Assembly: GCA_965247265.1 (NCBI GenBank)
Contig: OZ252002.1
Location: 1,364,001 to 1,428,000 of the forward strand
Direction: 5' to 3'
Source of the DNA: G965247265 sp965247265
Lineage (GTDB): Bacteria; Pseudomonadota; Gammaproteobacteria; UBA4575
DNA length: 64,000 nt
How positions within the stretch are numbered: position 1 is the stretch's first letter; each line of letters starts with the position of its first letter. The notes under the pieces are model-generated. The model ran no database searches, was not told the DNA's origin, and saw nothing but the letters and a program-made list of their open reading frames with translations. The translations under genes and the position numbers were made by a program. Below, piece by piece: positions 19,431 to 28,366 of this stretch.

Positions 19431-19460
19431 AATGACCGCTATTGGCCGAAAGCAGACATT
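19431..19460. repeat. Dispersed intergenic palindrome, copy 5
   Basis: AATGACCGCT + ATTGGCCGAA + AGCAGACATT, differing from copy 1 by one base. It is placed between the OYE gene and the next flavoprotein gene. Confidence 0.8.
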
Positions 19461-19575
19461 AGTCGTTTATAGTATGAGTTCAGTATTTAAATACCTATTT
19501 CAAATCTATTGCAGCATAAATAACTTTAAATTATTTATTTTTAACTGTTAACTTTAATGAAATATGACTTAGTAC

Positions 19576-21012
19576 ATGGTAATGAAAACACTAGACTCTG
19601 ATGTTGCCATAATTGGATCAGGCACTGCTGGGCTAAATGCGCTTCGTGAAGTTGAGAAAGCAGGCGCTAATTGGCTGCTCATTGAATCTGGTGAATATGG
19701 CACCATGTGTGCACGAACAGGATGTATGCCATCGAAGCTATTAATAGCTGCGGCCGAAGCATCGCACACTATTGATCATGCCTGTGCGTTTGGGATTCAT
19801 GTTGAAAACAAATTTATTGATACAGGAGCTGTATTTGATCGAGTTCGTAATGAACGAGATCGATTTGCAGGGTTTGTTGTTGAAAGTACAGAGGCAAGAC
19901 CACAAGAATTTAGAATAAAAGGGCATGCAAAATTTATTGGGCCTAATCGTCTACAAATTGATGATCATACTTTTATTAATGCTAAATCTATTGTAATTGC
20001 AACTGGGAGTGAGCCCTTTATTCCACCACTTTTTGAAAAGATTAAAGAACATATTCTTATAAACGATGATGTATTTGAATTGCGAAAGTTGCCACAAACA
20101 TTGGCTGTTATTGGGACAGGTATTATTGGCCTTGAACTAGGCCAGTCTTTACAGAGATTTGGAGTTGAGACTACGTTTTTTTCACATTCAGGCCGTATTG
20201 GTGCGCTGACTGACCCAACACTACAAAAAAATGTACGTGATGTATTATACAAAGAGCTTAGCTTTAATCTTAATTCAGAAATAACACATGTAGAAAAAAT
20301 AGCATCAGGATTTAATTTAAAATGGAAAGATTTGCAGAATAATGAACAGCAACAAAATTTTGAAAAAATACTTGTTTCCACCGGACGCAAATCGACATTA
20401 CAACGTTTGAATTTAGAGGCAGCAGGTATAAATTTAAAGAACATAAAAGATGAATGGAATGAGCAAACAACGCAATTAGGTAGTTTGCCTATTTTTATAG
20501 CTGGAGATGCCGCGGGACATAAGCAAATTCTTCATGAAGCATCAGATGAAGGGCGTATTGCGGGCAAAAATGCAGTGCTATATCCCAATATACTCCCGCA
20601 AACACGGCGCACTCCTCTAGCAATTACCTTTACGGATCCTCAAATGGCACTGGTAGGTAAGGTTTACAGCGATCTTAATGCTGATAGTTTTGAAATTGGA
20701 GAGGTGTCCTACGATGATCAAGGACGTGCGCGAGTTATGAATCAACACCGTGGCATGATTCGGGTATATGCGAAAAAAGTAGACTGCACGTTAGTTGGAG
20801 CAGAATTGTTTTCTCCACGTGCAGAAAATTTAGCACACTTGCTTGCGTGGGCGGTGCAACAAAAAATGACTGTGCTGCAAGCATTAGAAATGCCTATCTA
20901 TCATCCTGTTTTAGAAGAAGGTGTACGTACTGCATTACGTGACGTGATGAGCAAATTAAAACTGACGGGTAACTGTAGAAGTATAGACTTTGCCGAAACC
21001 CCTGGTAGTTAA
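19576..21012 (+). CDS. Dihydrolipoamide-dehydrogenase-like flavoprotein disulfide reductase
   Basis: The 478-residue protein has FAD-binding GSGTAGLNALREVEKAG, the redox-active disulfide CARTGC in a CxxxxC arrangement, the NAD-binding GTGIIGLELGQSLQRFG, the FAD site FIAGDAAGH and the C-terminal HPVLEEG with the His-Glu dyad. This is the class I pyridine nucleotide-disulfide oxidoreductase family. It differs from standard Lpd (which has GGTCLNVGCIPSK), so lipoamide may not be its substrate. No 2-oxoacid dehydrogenase genes are near; its neighbours are an OYE and an alcohol dehydrogenase. Confidence 0.8.
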   Translation: MVMKTLDSDVAIIGSGTAGLNALREVEKAGANWLLIESGEYGTMCARTGCMPSKLLIAAAEASHTIDHACAFGIHVENKFIDTGAVFDRVRNERDRFAGFVVESTEARPQEFRIKGHAKFIGPNRLQIDDHTFINAKSIVIATGSEPFIPPLFEKIKEHILINDDVFELRKLPQTLAVIGTGIIGLELGQSLQRFGVETTFFSHSGRIGALTDPTLQKNVRDVLYKELSFNLNSEITHVEKIASGFNLKWKDLQNNEQQQNFEKILVSTGRKSTLQRLNLEAAGINLKNIKDEWNEQTTQLGSLPIFIAGDAAGHKQILHEASDEGRIAGKNAVLYPNILPQTRRTPLAITFTDPQMALVGKVYSDLNADSFEIGEVSYDDQGRARVMNQHRGMIRVYAKKVDCTLVGAELFSPRAENLAHLLAWAVQQKMTVLQALEMPIYHPVLEEGVRTALRDVMSKLKLTGNCRSIDFAETPGS

Positions 21013-21036
21013 AAATAATACTATTGGAGATACCTT

Positions 21037-22050
21037 ATGTTGACTGTAAATGCGTACGCTGCTCATTCACAAAATAAACCACTACAAGAATTTGAATACA
21101 CGCTATCAGAAATTGGCCCTGATCAAGTAGATATAAAAGTAAAATACTGTGGCGTGTGTCATTCTGATTTAAGTATGTTGGATAATGAATGGGGGGTCAC
21201 ATGTTATCCTTTTGTGCCAGGTCATGAAGTAGTAGGCACAATTGTTGATAAAGGCGAACATGTATTAGGGTTAGAAGTTGGTGATGAGGTAGGGTTGGGT
21301 TGGTTTTCACAAAGCTGTATGCATTGCAATCAATGTCTATCAGGCGATCACAACTTATGTGCTGCGCCAGAGCAGACAATCGTTGAACGATACGGCGGTT
21401 TTGCAGACTATGTTCGCTGTCATTGGGTTTGGGCCTCACCCATTCCAAAAGGACTTGATCATGCGAAGTTGGTTCCGATGTTTTGCGGGGGTATTACTGT
21501 ATTCAATCCAATTACTCAATTTAACGTGCAACCCACAGATCGAGTAGGTGTAATAGGCGTTGGAGGACTTGGTCATCTGGCGATACAGTTTCTAAATAAA
21601 TGGGGATGCGAAGTGACTGCGTTTACATCTACACAAGATAAAGCAGAACAAGCATCAAATCTTGGAGCCCATCACATCGTTAATTCACGTGATGAGAAAG
21701 AGCTTGAAGGTATTACAGGGTCAATGAATTTTATTATTAATACCACCAATGCAAATTTAAATTGGGAGATATATATGAATGCATTAGCACCGAAAGGGCG
21801 ATTACATACTGTAGGTGTTGTGCCTCAACCGATACCTGTTCCCACCTTTCCAGTTATCGTCGGTCAAAAATCACTTTCAGGAAGCCCACTTGGCAGTCCT
21901 GCCACGATTAACCAAATGCTAGCATTTTCTGTACGACATTCTATCTTGCCAGTAACAGAAGAATTTGCGATGACAGAAATCAATGATGCATTCGAGCATT
22001 TAAAAGCAGGTAGGGCACGATATCGAATAGTGTTACGTTCTGATTTTTAA
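21037..22050 (+). CDS. Zinc-dependent alcohol dehydrogenase (CAD/YahK-like MDR family)
   Basis: A 337-residue medium-chain dehydrogenase. Catalytic zinc ligands lie in CGVCHSDL and PGHEVVG, structural zinc cysteines in CMHCNQCLSGDHNLC, and the nucleotide-binding motif is GVGGLGHLAIQ. The W-G-V after CHSDLSMLDNE is typical of the cinnamyl-alcohol/YahK group of broad aldehyde reductases using NADPH. It follows the disulfide reductase by 24 bases with an upstream GGAG and probably belongs to one transcript with it and with the VOC protein downstream. A role in formaldehyde metabolism is not suggested by the motifs. Confidence 0.9.
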   Translation: MLTVNAYAAHSQNKPLQEFEYTLSEIGPDQVDIKVKYCGVCHSDLSMLDNEWGVTCYPFVPGHEVVGTIVDKGEHVLGLEVGDEVGLGWFSQSCMHCNQCLSGDHNLCAAPEQTIVERYGGFADYVRCHWVWASPIPKGLDHAKLVPMFCGGITVFNPITQFNVQPTDRVGVIGVGGLGHLAIQFLNKWGCEVTAFTSTQDKAEQASNLGAHHIVNSRDEKELEGITGSMNFIINTTNANLNWEIYMNALAPKGRLHTVGVVPQPIPVPTFPVIVGQKSLSGSPLGSPATINQMLAFSVRHSILPVTEEFAMTEINDAFEHLKAGRARYRIVLRSDF

Positions 22051-22072
22051 GAAGCTGTATGGGAATGTCTAG

Positions 22073-22477
22073 ATGATTAAAATAACTAGCATTGATCATA
22101 TTGTTTTAAGGACCGCAAAACTAAATGAGATGTTGGAATTCTATTGTGACGTTCTAGGCTGCACAATCGAACGAGAAACGTCTACTGAAATGGGCATGAA
22201 ACAATTACGTGCCGGCAACGCATTAATCGATATTGTTGAGGTGAATAGTAAATTGGGAAGGCTAGGGGGAGGCCCGCCTTCGCAAACAGGAAATAATGTT
22301 GATCATTTTTGCTTTCAACTTGAATCTATATCTGAAATCGAATTAAAAAACCATTTAGAACTTCATGGCATATCGGTAGGAGAATTCTCAGATCGCTATG
22401 GTGCGCAAGGAGTAGGAAGATCGATTTATATTAAAGATCCTCAAGGAAATACTATCGAGCTACGTTCAAAAATTTGA
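22073..22477 (+). CDS. VOC-family (glyoxalase/dioxygenase-fold) protein
   Basis: The 134-residue protein has the two beta-alpha-beta-beta-beta modules of the vicinal oxygen chelate fold: ITSIDHIVLRTAKLNEMLEFY with the first metal His, VDHFCFQLESISEIE with a second, and YIKDPQGNTIELRS with the metal Glu. Many such single-domain proteins are glyoxalase I-like isomerases or lyases, and the substrate is not readable here. It starts 22 bases after the alcohol dehydrogenase. Confidence 0.82.
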   Translation: MIKITSIDHIVLRTAKLNEMLEFYCDVLGCTIERETSTEMGMKQLRAGNALIDIVEVNSKLGRLGGGPPSQTGNNVDHFCFQLESISEIELKNHLELHGISVGEFSDRYGAQGVGRSIYIKDPQGNTIELRSKI

Positions 22478-22487
22478 ATACAAAATT

Positions 22488-22516
22488 AACGACCACTAAC
22501 GACCCAACGCGGACAT
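22488..22516. repeat. Dispersed intergenic palindrome, copy 6
   Basis: AACGACCACT + AACGACCCAA + CGCGGACATT, a diverged member with the AACGACCC centre, between the VOC gene and the SDR pseudogene. Confidence 0.65.
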
Positions 22517-22596
22517 TCAGCCGATCTCAAATTTAAGAAAGACTTACGATTTAAAATTTAAAACCGAATTATCAATCTATTTAAAAGAAAATAACC

Positions 22597-23348
22597 ATGA
22601 CTACTAATTACGACATCAAAGATAAAACTGTACTTATAACTGGCGCGAATAGGGGTATTGGAAAAGCCATCGTAGAGTCTTTCCTACAGAAAGGTGCTAA
22701 GTAAGTGTATGCCGCAGTGAGAAATTTGGATACGGCTACACCACTTGTTGAACAATATGGTAATCGTGTGGAAGCCATTCAAATTGATTTAGAAAAGCCT
22801 GAAACCATTAGCAGCGCAGCCAAACGAGCCGAAGATGTAGAAGAGTTGTGGTCAATAACGCAGGGGTTCTAAAAAATACCACACCACTGGATACAAATGC
22901 GTTAGATTCACTCAATTATGAAATGGAAATGAATGTAGGTGGACTCATTCGTATGGCCCAGGCCTTTGCACCAGTATTAAAATCTAATGGTGGCGGTGCT
23001 TTTATACAGCTTAATTCAGTAGCCTCAATAAAGAGTTTTGCACCTTTTGCAACGTATTCAGCTTCTAAGGCTGCTGCGTATTCCATAACTCAAGCATTGC
23101 GAGATTTGCTTAGCGAACAAGGCACATCAGTATTAAGCGTTCACCCCGGGCCAATAGCCACTGATATGGGAGATAATGCAGGTTTTAGTGAAATTGCTGA
23201 ACCCCCTAGCTTAGTCGCAGACGGCATAGTTAAAGCTCTTCAAAACGGCGATTTCCATGTATTTCCAGATACGATGGCAAAACAGGTTGGTGGTGTTTAC
23301 CAAAACTTTGCGGAAAATATAGTAGAAGCAAACCTTATGGAAGGTTAG
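22597..23348 (+). pseudogene. Short-chain dehydrogenase/reductase gene with stop and frameshift
   Basis: The ATG at 22597 starts MTTNYDIKDKTVLITGANRG with the SDR TGxxxGIG cofactor motif. An in-frame TAA follows GAK at about 22702, where homologues read GAK-K-VYAAVR. The frame then continues for 50 codons and shifts near 22845; the new frame gives VNNAGVLKN (the NNAG motif), the catalytic YSASKAA and SVHPGPIATDM. Both a nonsense codon and an indel are needed to restore it, so the gene is dead. Confidence 0.85.
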
Positions 23349-23515
23349 TGTGAAAGTATTTCCTGCAAACGCACGCTAACTAATTTTTAATTTATTTATT
23401 GAATTAATATACAAACAGTCGCAATTTCAAAACATAAATTTGCAAGCCTATATTGCAAATACATATTTTTAATTTTTCATAGGGATTCCTCGTCTATATT
23501 TAATGCCTAATTTAA

Positions 23516-23539
23516 CATTACCAAATGGTAATGATTTTT
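23516..23539. promoter_or_regulatory. Perfect 7-bp palindrome, possible operator or small terminator
   Basis: CATTACC-AAAT-GGTAATG followed by ATTTTT, about 90 bases before the gene at 23627. A near-identical palindrome (CATTATC-AAAT-GATAAT) occurs at 28009, about 90 bases before a minus-strand gene, which favours a regulator site. The regulator is unknown. Confidence 0.35.
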
Positions 23540-23626
23540 GATGCGCTCCTGTGAAACTATTTAGTTAATAAAGACTCTTATAATTGCATACGATAAGAAA
23601 CTAAATCTTATCTAAAAGGAAAGGGT

Positions 23627-23911
23627 ATGAGCATATTAACTAAGTATAGAAAAGTGTTATGTAAGTTTGATCATATAGGGAACTATAGTGCTAGTGAACT
23701 TGCACACTTAAAAAAAGGTGATGTCGTTAAGGTGTCTCATAAAAATGAAACATTTTGGGTAGCCCTTAGTGTTAATGGAGGAGAAAAATTAAGAGGCAAG
23801 GTCAATAACGATCTGTTTTTAGATCACGGATTTGATTACGGTGATTTCATTGAATTTGACGCTGCAAATGTTGTGCGTTATGAGTCAGAAAATGAAAGTT
23901 CTTGGCTGTAA
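23627..23911 (+). CDS. Hypothetical protein (94 aa)
   Basis: The frame starts behind a clear AAAGGAAAGGG purine run. The soluble 94-residue product is mostly beta-strand-like: KKGDVVKVSHKNETFWVALS, then KLRGKVNNDLF and YGDFIEFDAANVVRYE. The pattern of a small beta-barrel with an FWV-containing strand resembles DUF2314-type proteins, but the match is weak. It stands alone downstream of the palindrome at 23516. Confidence 0.55.
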   Translation: MSILTKYRKVLCKFDHIGNYSASELAHLKKGDVVKVSHKNETFWVALSVNGGEKLRGKVNNDLFLDHGFDYGDFIEFDAANVVRYESENESSWL

Positions 23912-24030
23912 GAAATCTAGTCACAAGGGGATGTGGCAGGAGTCGTTTCCTAATGGATATGGATGACTTCATGATGAGGTTTGCTCATGGAGGAGTGACG
24001 GCCCCATTCTTTACAACTAGAGGCATAAAC

Positions 24031-24165
24031 ATGGAGCAAGCAAATAATAAAGTAATAGATACTATTGTGATGATTCTTACTATGGCTATCCTGCTTACAA
24101 CACTACCACTCTATGCAGATATGGTTCAGCCAATTTATGAGTACTTTACTAAGGTAGTTTATTAA
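24031..24165 (+). CDS. Small single-pass membrane protein (44 aa)
   Basis: An AGAGG lies 8 bases ahead of the ATG at 24031. The product begins MEQANNKVIDTIVMILTMAI and has one hydrophobic helix (IVMILTMAILLTTLPLY) with a short C-terminal tail. The frame extends upstream to 23902, but that part has no ribosome site and overlaps the preceding gene. No family recognised. Confidence 0.45.
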   Translation: MEQANNKVIDTIVMILTMAILLTTLPLYADMVQPIYEYFTKVVY

Positions 24166-24177
24166 GCGATATCTCAA

Positions 24178-24468
24178 TCATCCGGATACACTAACGCTAT
24201 AGTTTCCATCCTTACCGCGCTTTACGAAAAAAGCACCGGAGTTGCATGTAACATTCCACGCATTTTTTCCGGCAGATTGAAATTCTATAACACTATTGCA
24301 TGGTTGGCCTGCTGAACGAATGATTCCGGCTAATTCGCCATTACTCATTTCTTTCTCTGCTGCCTCATCTGCAAGTAGAAATGGTGCAAATACACTTAAT
24401 AGTAAAGTTGCACTAACAGATTTCAGTAAGCGTATAGGAGTAGATGTAGAAATATTATTAGATGACAT
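24178..24468 (-). CDS. Small secreted protein of unknown function
   Basis: Starting at 24468 (MSSNNISTSTP) gives a 96-residue protein with a Sec signal (LLKSVSATLLLSVFAPFLLADE). The mature part has two cysteines (GQPCNSVIEF and NVTCNSGAFF) probably joined in a disulfide, and a repeated aromatic/basic tail (FVKRGKDGNYSVSVSG). A longer frame to 24534 would precede the signal peptide. I recognise no named family. Confidence 0.55.
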   Translation of the reverse strand: MSSNNISTSTPIRLLKSVSATLLLSVFAPFLLADEAAEKEMSNGELAGIIRSAGQPCNSVIEFQSAGKNAWNVTCNSGAFFVKRGKDGNYSVSVSG

Positions 24469-24730
24469 AACAGCTCTCTCAATAAAGTGATTCAGCGATG
24501 AGCCTATTTTGATGAGGCGAGATAAAAACGTCAATTTACACGCTTAAATTGCCCTACATTTGGTGAAAATATCTGCTAAATGGTCAATTATTTCAATGGC
24601 TCATCTATTAACGAAGAGATATAAACTATACTTAGGAATTGAATACAATTTGGAAACTTAAAGATGAAAGCTTAGTTAAATATGGTTTCAGTATTCAAAA
24701 ATATTCTAAATTTAAATATAGAGGAAAGTA

Positions 24731-25115
24731 ATGTATTACATTGTTGAAACGAATAAAAATTTTGAGCAAGCGGCTACTGATCTTGAAGTCGCGGTAAAAA
24801 ATAACGGGTTTGGAGTACTTCATATTCATGACTTAGGGAATACGCTGCGTAGTAAAGGTGTTGCTTTTGAAGAACAGTGCAAGGTTGTTTGAAGTGTGTA
24901 ATCCAGGACAAGCCGCGAAAGTGCTGTCGACTGATATGCGACTTAATATGGCACTAACATGCAGAATTTCTGTATTTACAGAAAATGAGAAAACAAAAAT
25001 TGGTCTCATTCGACCTGAACAAATGCTGTCGGCGTTGTCACAAGATGAATCTCTAAAACAGACTGCTGGCGAAGTTGAAATAAAAACCATTCAAATGATT
25101 GATGAAGCAAAATAG
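24731..25115 (+). pseudogene. DUF302-family gene with frameshift
   Basis: The ATG at 24731 behind GAGGAAAG reads MYYIVETNKNFEQAATDLEV and onward to EEQCKVV, then stops at about 24893. The neighbouring frame continues FEVCNPGQAAKVLSTDMRLN and NMALTCRISVFTENEKTKIG to 25115. Both halves match the DUF302 fold (early E-Q-A, then CNP and the C-R-I-S-V strand). One extra G in GGTTGTTTG explains the break. Intact length would be about 128 residues. Confidence 0.8.
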
Positions 25116-25325
25116 CCTCAATTTAGTTTACAAACGCGACTAATTGAGCTTGGAAATAGTGGCTAAAAGCCGCAAAATTGATAAAGCATTCATGTATGGC
25201 GACAGGGTGAAAATAATTGAACTAAGTGCTTACTATTATGCCTATAAAGAGAATGTATAATTCAGTTAATCAAACGGGGAAATTTAGAAAATATTTAATG
25301 TCTATACATAACAACACACATTTAA

Positions 25326-26201
25326 ATGAAATATAAATCTCGAACTATTATAGTCGGCTTATTTACATTTCTATTTGCAAGCTGCTCGAGTAATCCTGTT
25401 GGACATAATGAAATTGCGCAAAGTGAGCAATCGTTACATACAATTACCACGCATGATCATGATGTTATGCGTGATGTAGCAGAATGTCGTCAGCATCTAG
25501 GTGATAACAGCCAAGCAGAAATTACAGAACTTGATTCATCAAATATAAATTTGCTTAGTTGGAACATCAAAAAAGGAAAGAATGATCAATTGCAAGATGA
25601 TCTATTACGTTATTCAAAGGGTAAAAATTTAATCCTTATACAAGAAGCAGTACTTGATCCAGACTTAACCACATCGTTGGGTGATGCTTGGTATTGGTCG
25701 TTTGGTAAAGGCTACCATACTCCTAAGTATGTGACTGGTGTAATGACATTAAGTCATAGTGAACCATTAACGCAGTGTAATTTAAAAAACTTGGAACCAT
25801 GGCTAGGCACATCAAAAGCTACCAGTATTACTGAATATGGGTTGTTAGGTACTGATGAAACACTTGCGGTTGTAAACATCCATGCAATCAATTTCAGTTT
25901 AGGTGTAAAAGAATTTAATCGGCAAATTGATCAGGTGCGTAATGTGCTCGCTGTGCATGATGGGCCTGTAATTTTATCTGGTGATTTTAATACTTGGCGT
26001 AAAAAGCGTTTAAGAATTGTTGAATCGTTAGCATTCGATTTGGGCCTTGAGGCCATGTCTTTTCAAGAAGATCATCGTAAAACCGCATTTGGTAATCAGT
26101 TGGACCATATATATATTAGAGGATTGAAAGTCAAAAATACTGAGACTCATTTTGTAACGTCCTCCGATCACAATCCACTCATTGCTCAGTTTAGTTTTTG
26201 A
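25326..26201 (+). CDS. Endonuclease/exonuclease/phosphatase-family lipoprotein
   Basis: The signal peptide ends in a lipobox (LFTFLFASC), so the protein is predicted to be membrane-anchored on the periplasmic side. The EEP fold motifs are present: LLSWNIKKGKN, LIQEAVLD with the metal Glu, LSGDFNTW with the catalytic Asp-Asn, and SSDHNPLIAQF with the Asp-His pair. These enzymes hydrolyse phosphodiesters (DNA, inositol phosphates, sphingomyelin). The substrate is not evident. The last codon overlaps the TTG start of the DUF5329 gene. Confidence 0.85.
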   Translation: MKYKSRTIIVGLFTFLFASCSSNPVGHNEIAQSEQSLHTITTHDHDVMRDVAECRQHLGDNSQAEITELDSSNINLLSWNIKKGKNDQLQDDLLRYSKGKNLILIQEAVLDPDLTTSLGDAWYWSFGKGYHTPKYVTGVMTLSHSEPLTQCNLKNLEPWLGTSKATSITEYGLLGTDETLAVVNIHAINFSLGVKEFNRQIDQVRNVLAVHDGPVILSGDFNTWRKKRLRIVESLAFDLGLEAMSFQEDHRKTAFGNQLDHIYIRGLKVKNTETHFVTSSDHNPLIAQFSF

Positions 26202-26551
26202 AATTAATTAAACCCGCTCTTTTATTCATTCTGTTAGCGCTAGCACCTTTGCTTGTTTCTTCGGGTGATGCCAATTCTGAAATTGGACACTTACTTATAA
26301 CTGTAGGGAAAAGCAATTGCGCGTTTTTTCGTAATGAGAAAGTGCATGCCTCTGCGAATGCGGAAGAACACCTTCGATTGAAATATCGCAAAGGTAAAAT
26401 ATGGATTGATACAGCTGAACAATTCATAACACGAATTGCGACGCAAAGCTCATTAAGCGGCAAACCTTATTACATTCGCTGCATAGATTCAGAACAGCTA
26501 ACGGGTGAATGGTTAACAAAGGAGCTAGCAGCGTATCGTCAACGAGAATAG
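26198..26551 (+). CDS. DUF5329-family exported protein
   Basis: Translation starts at TTG 26198, overlapping the previous stop as TTGA, a translational coupling. The 117-residue product has a Sec signal (ALLFILLALAPLLVSS) and the conserved blocks EIGHLLITVGKSNCAFFRN, HLRLKYRKGK, TAEQFITRIAT and YYIRC with two cysteines, which fit DUF5329. Function unknown. Co-occurrence with a phosphodiesterase-type lipoprotein suggests a shared periplasmic task. Confidence 0.75.
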   Translation: MKLIKPALLFILLALAPLLVSSGDANSEIGHLLITVGKSNCAFFRNEKVHASANAEEHLRLKYRKGKIWIDTAEQFITRIATQSSLSGKPYYIRCIDSEQLTGEWLTKELAAYRQRE

Positions 26552-26575
26552 TCACTTTTTGTTGACTGGATTTGA

Positions 26576-27522
26576 CTAGGTTTTTGTGCAGGCTTTGCAA
26601 ATTGCTTCAATGTGGCGGCTGTCAGTCCCACAGCAACCACCTAGCACATTCAAATTAGGCAATTTTTTTCTAAGCTCACGATATTGGGCACCCAATTCAT
26701 CTGCATTACCATCATCTAATACTTCGGCTTCATCCAATTCTGCATGACTGCAACTTGATGCGTTGGCACGTATGCTGCGTATTTTTTGTAGCCATGGTTC
26801 ACCTGTAGAAACCACATCATCAAAGTGTGTGGGATGTGTGCGCAGTTAATTTTATAATAAGCCGGTGCTTGACCCGTTTCTGCATCAACTTGTTCTATGG
26901 CCTCTTTCAATGTTTGTCCTATAGGAAGGTTGCCATCTGTTTCAACTGTAAATGAAATAACAGCTGGCATTTGATGGGCTTTTGCTGCACGTGCAACACC
27001 GATAGCTTCATCAACATAGTTAAGTGTAAGCACTGTTGCCATGTCTGCATTAGTTTTACTAAGCGTTTCAATTTGCATAGAGTGATAGTCTTCAACTTCG
27101 TTGACTGACATTTGATTACCTGGCACATAGCCATCTCCTCGCGGTCCAATACAACCACTAATGACCATTTTCGTGTTCTCATTTTCGTATTCATTTCTGA
27201 AAGGTTTTAAAAATTCAACTGCTTTATGTAGCATTTCATCAAGGCCTTCTCTGGAATAACCTAATTTCTTGGCCCAATCTAAACTTGCTCGCCAGGTAAC
27301 GGCCTCCAAGATAAAACCAACTTTATGGGTTACGGCAATTTTGCAATGTTTATGAAAGTATCTTTGTAGGGCGTCTTGACCTTTTGGATCATTGAGTAAA
27401 TGAAAGGCAGCTAATTGTGGCAGCTCTAGTTTTTCGTGAAACATCATGGTGGTTTCAATGCCACCATCTGTAAGAAATAAATCACCAGAGAGCTGCGGGA
27501 GATTTGAGCGATATTCTGCCAT
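26576..27522 (-). pseudogene. Homocysteine S-methyltransferase-family gene with frameshift
   Basis: The frame from 27522 encodes a (beta/alpha)8 methyltransferase: LFLTDGGIETTMMFHEKLEL, ISGCIGPRGDGYVPG and YKINCAHIPH. After NCAH the homology moves to another frame (HFDDVVSTGEPW), which ends NLNVLGGCCGTDSRHIEAI with the zinc-binding GGCCGT. The first zinc cysteine is in NCAH. An indel near 26835 separates the parts. The enzyme would move a methyl group from a donor such as S-methylmethionine or a betaine to homocysteine, which is of interest beside C1 genes, but this copy appears inactive unless the indel is an error. Confidence 0.8.
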
Positions 27523-27533
27523 TTTTATTTTCC

Positions 27534-27917
27534 TTATAGTTTAGCTGTTGAAATGTCTGTGAAGTTGCTATCAATGGATTCCGATTCTACGTCTATTTTT
27601 TTAAACATCAGTATCTTAACAACCTGTGCAGATGCACCAGGATAAAATCCTGTCTCTGTTTGAAAGTCTAATGTATTTTTAAATGTGTTAAATAAAATGT
27701 CAAATATAGGTAAGTCAGAATAATTATATTGGTGAATCCCTTTGCCATGATGTACCGAATGGCTCTCTGGTCGTTGAATGATGTATCCGAGCCAATGAGG
27801 TGTTTTGATATTTGCATGCTGAAACATACCTAAAAATGTTGTTACGAGAACAGTTATGGTAATTGCCTCTGGATCGATTCCAACAAATAGCAACAGACAG
27901 CTTTTAGCTATAAGCAT
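27534..27917 (-). pseudogene. C-terminal remnant of a fatty-acid hydroxylase/sterol desaturase
   Basis: The 127-residue frame has the C-terminal di-iron histidine cluster of the family (RPESHSVHHGKGIHQYNYSD with HxxHH and a further His) and LPIFDILFNTF. The N-terminal membrane helices and the first histidine boxes are missing; no continuation is seen upstream of 27917. It is most likely a 5'-truncated gene. Confidence 0.7.
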
Positions 27918-28366
27918 TTATCCCGAGTTAATACTAAATCGTTTTATCTAGCGGTTTATTTATATTATTTTGGCTGGTACAGCATATAACACATCGTGAA
28001 TCTTTATTCATTATCAAATGATAATAATAACTTGCATTGTTCAATAGAACTATTCCAATTTATGTGCCTCTAAATACTGTATGTACAAATTTAAAAGATG
28101 TGTTGCAAGAAAAAAGGAGGTACAGGCCGCACGCTGATGTGGCGACCAAGACGCTTAATTTATGAAGCTATTCTGAAGGGCAAGTTAGTGGGCACATGGC
28201 TGTTTAACTGATTTGCCTTTTGCGAATATTTCAGAAATAAGTTGAATCGAATTTATAGATTTAAGTAAAGAAAGCATATGACGAATATGCAAGACGGCAC
28301 ATAGGATATGTTACAGCGCAATTAAATAACAGTTAATTGTTTTAAATTAATAAAAAGAATTTAGTT
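27918..28366. other. 449-base intergenic region
   Basis: No coding sequence is recognisable. It contains the palindrome at 28009-28026 (separate entry) and a GGAGG at about 28115 that does not precede an open frame of note. The rest looks like eroded DNA. Confidence 0.4.
28009..28026. promoter_or_regulatory. Palindrome resembling a Fur-type operator
   Basis: ATTATC-AAAT-GATAAT, flanked by C and A, lies 92 bases ahead of the minus-strand frame starting at 27917. It matches the palindrome at 23516 in 15 of 18 positions, including the AAAT centre. GATAAT/ATTATC half sites are those of Fur boxes, but the order is inverted from the usual box, so the regulator is only a guess. Confidence 0.3.

Noticed and set aside
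19965..20444. 159-codon minus-strand frame within the disulfide reductase gene
   Set aside because: The plus strand carries the NAD- and FAD-binding motifs; the antisense frame is Cys/Ser-rich noise.
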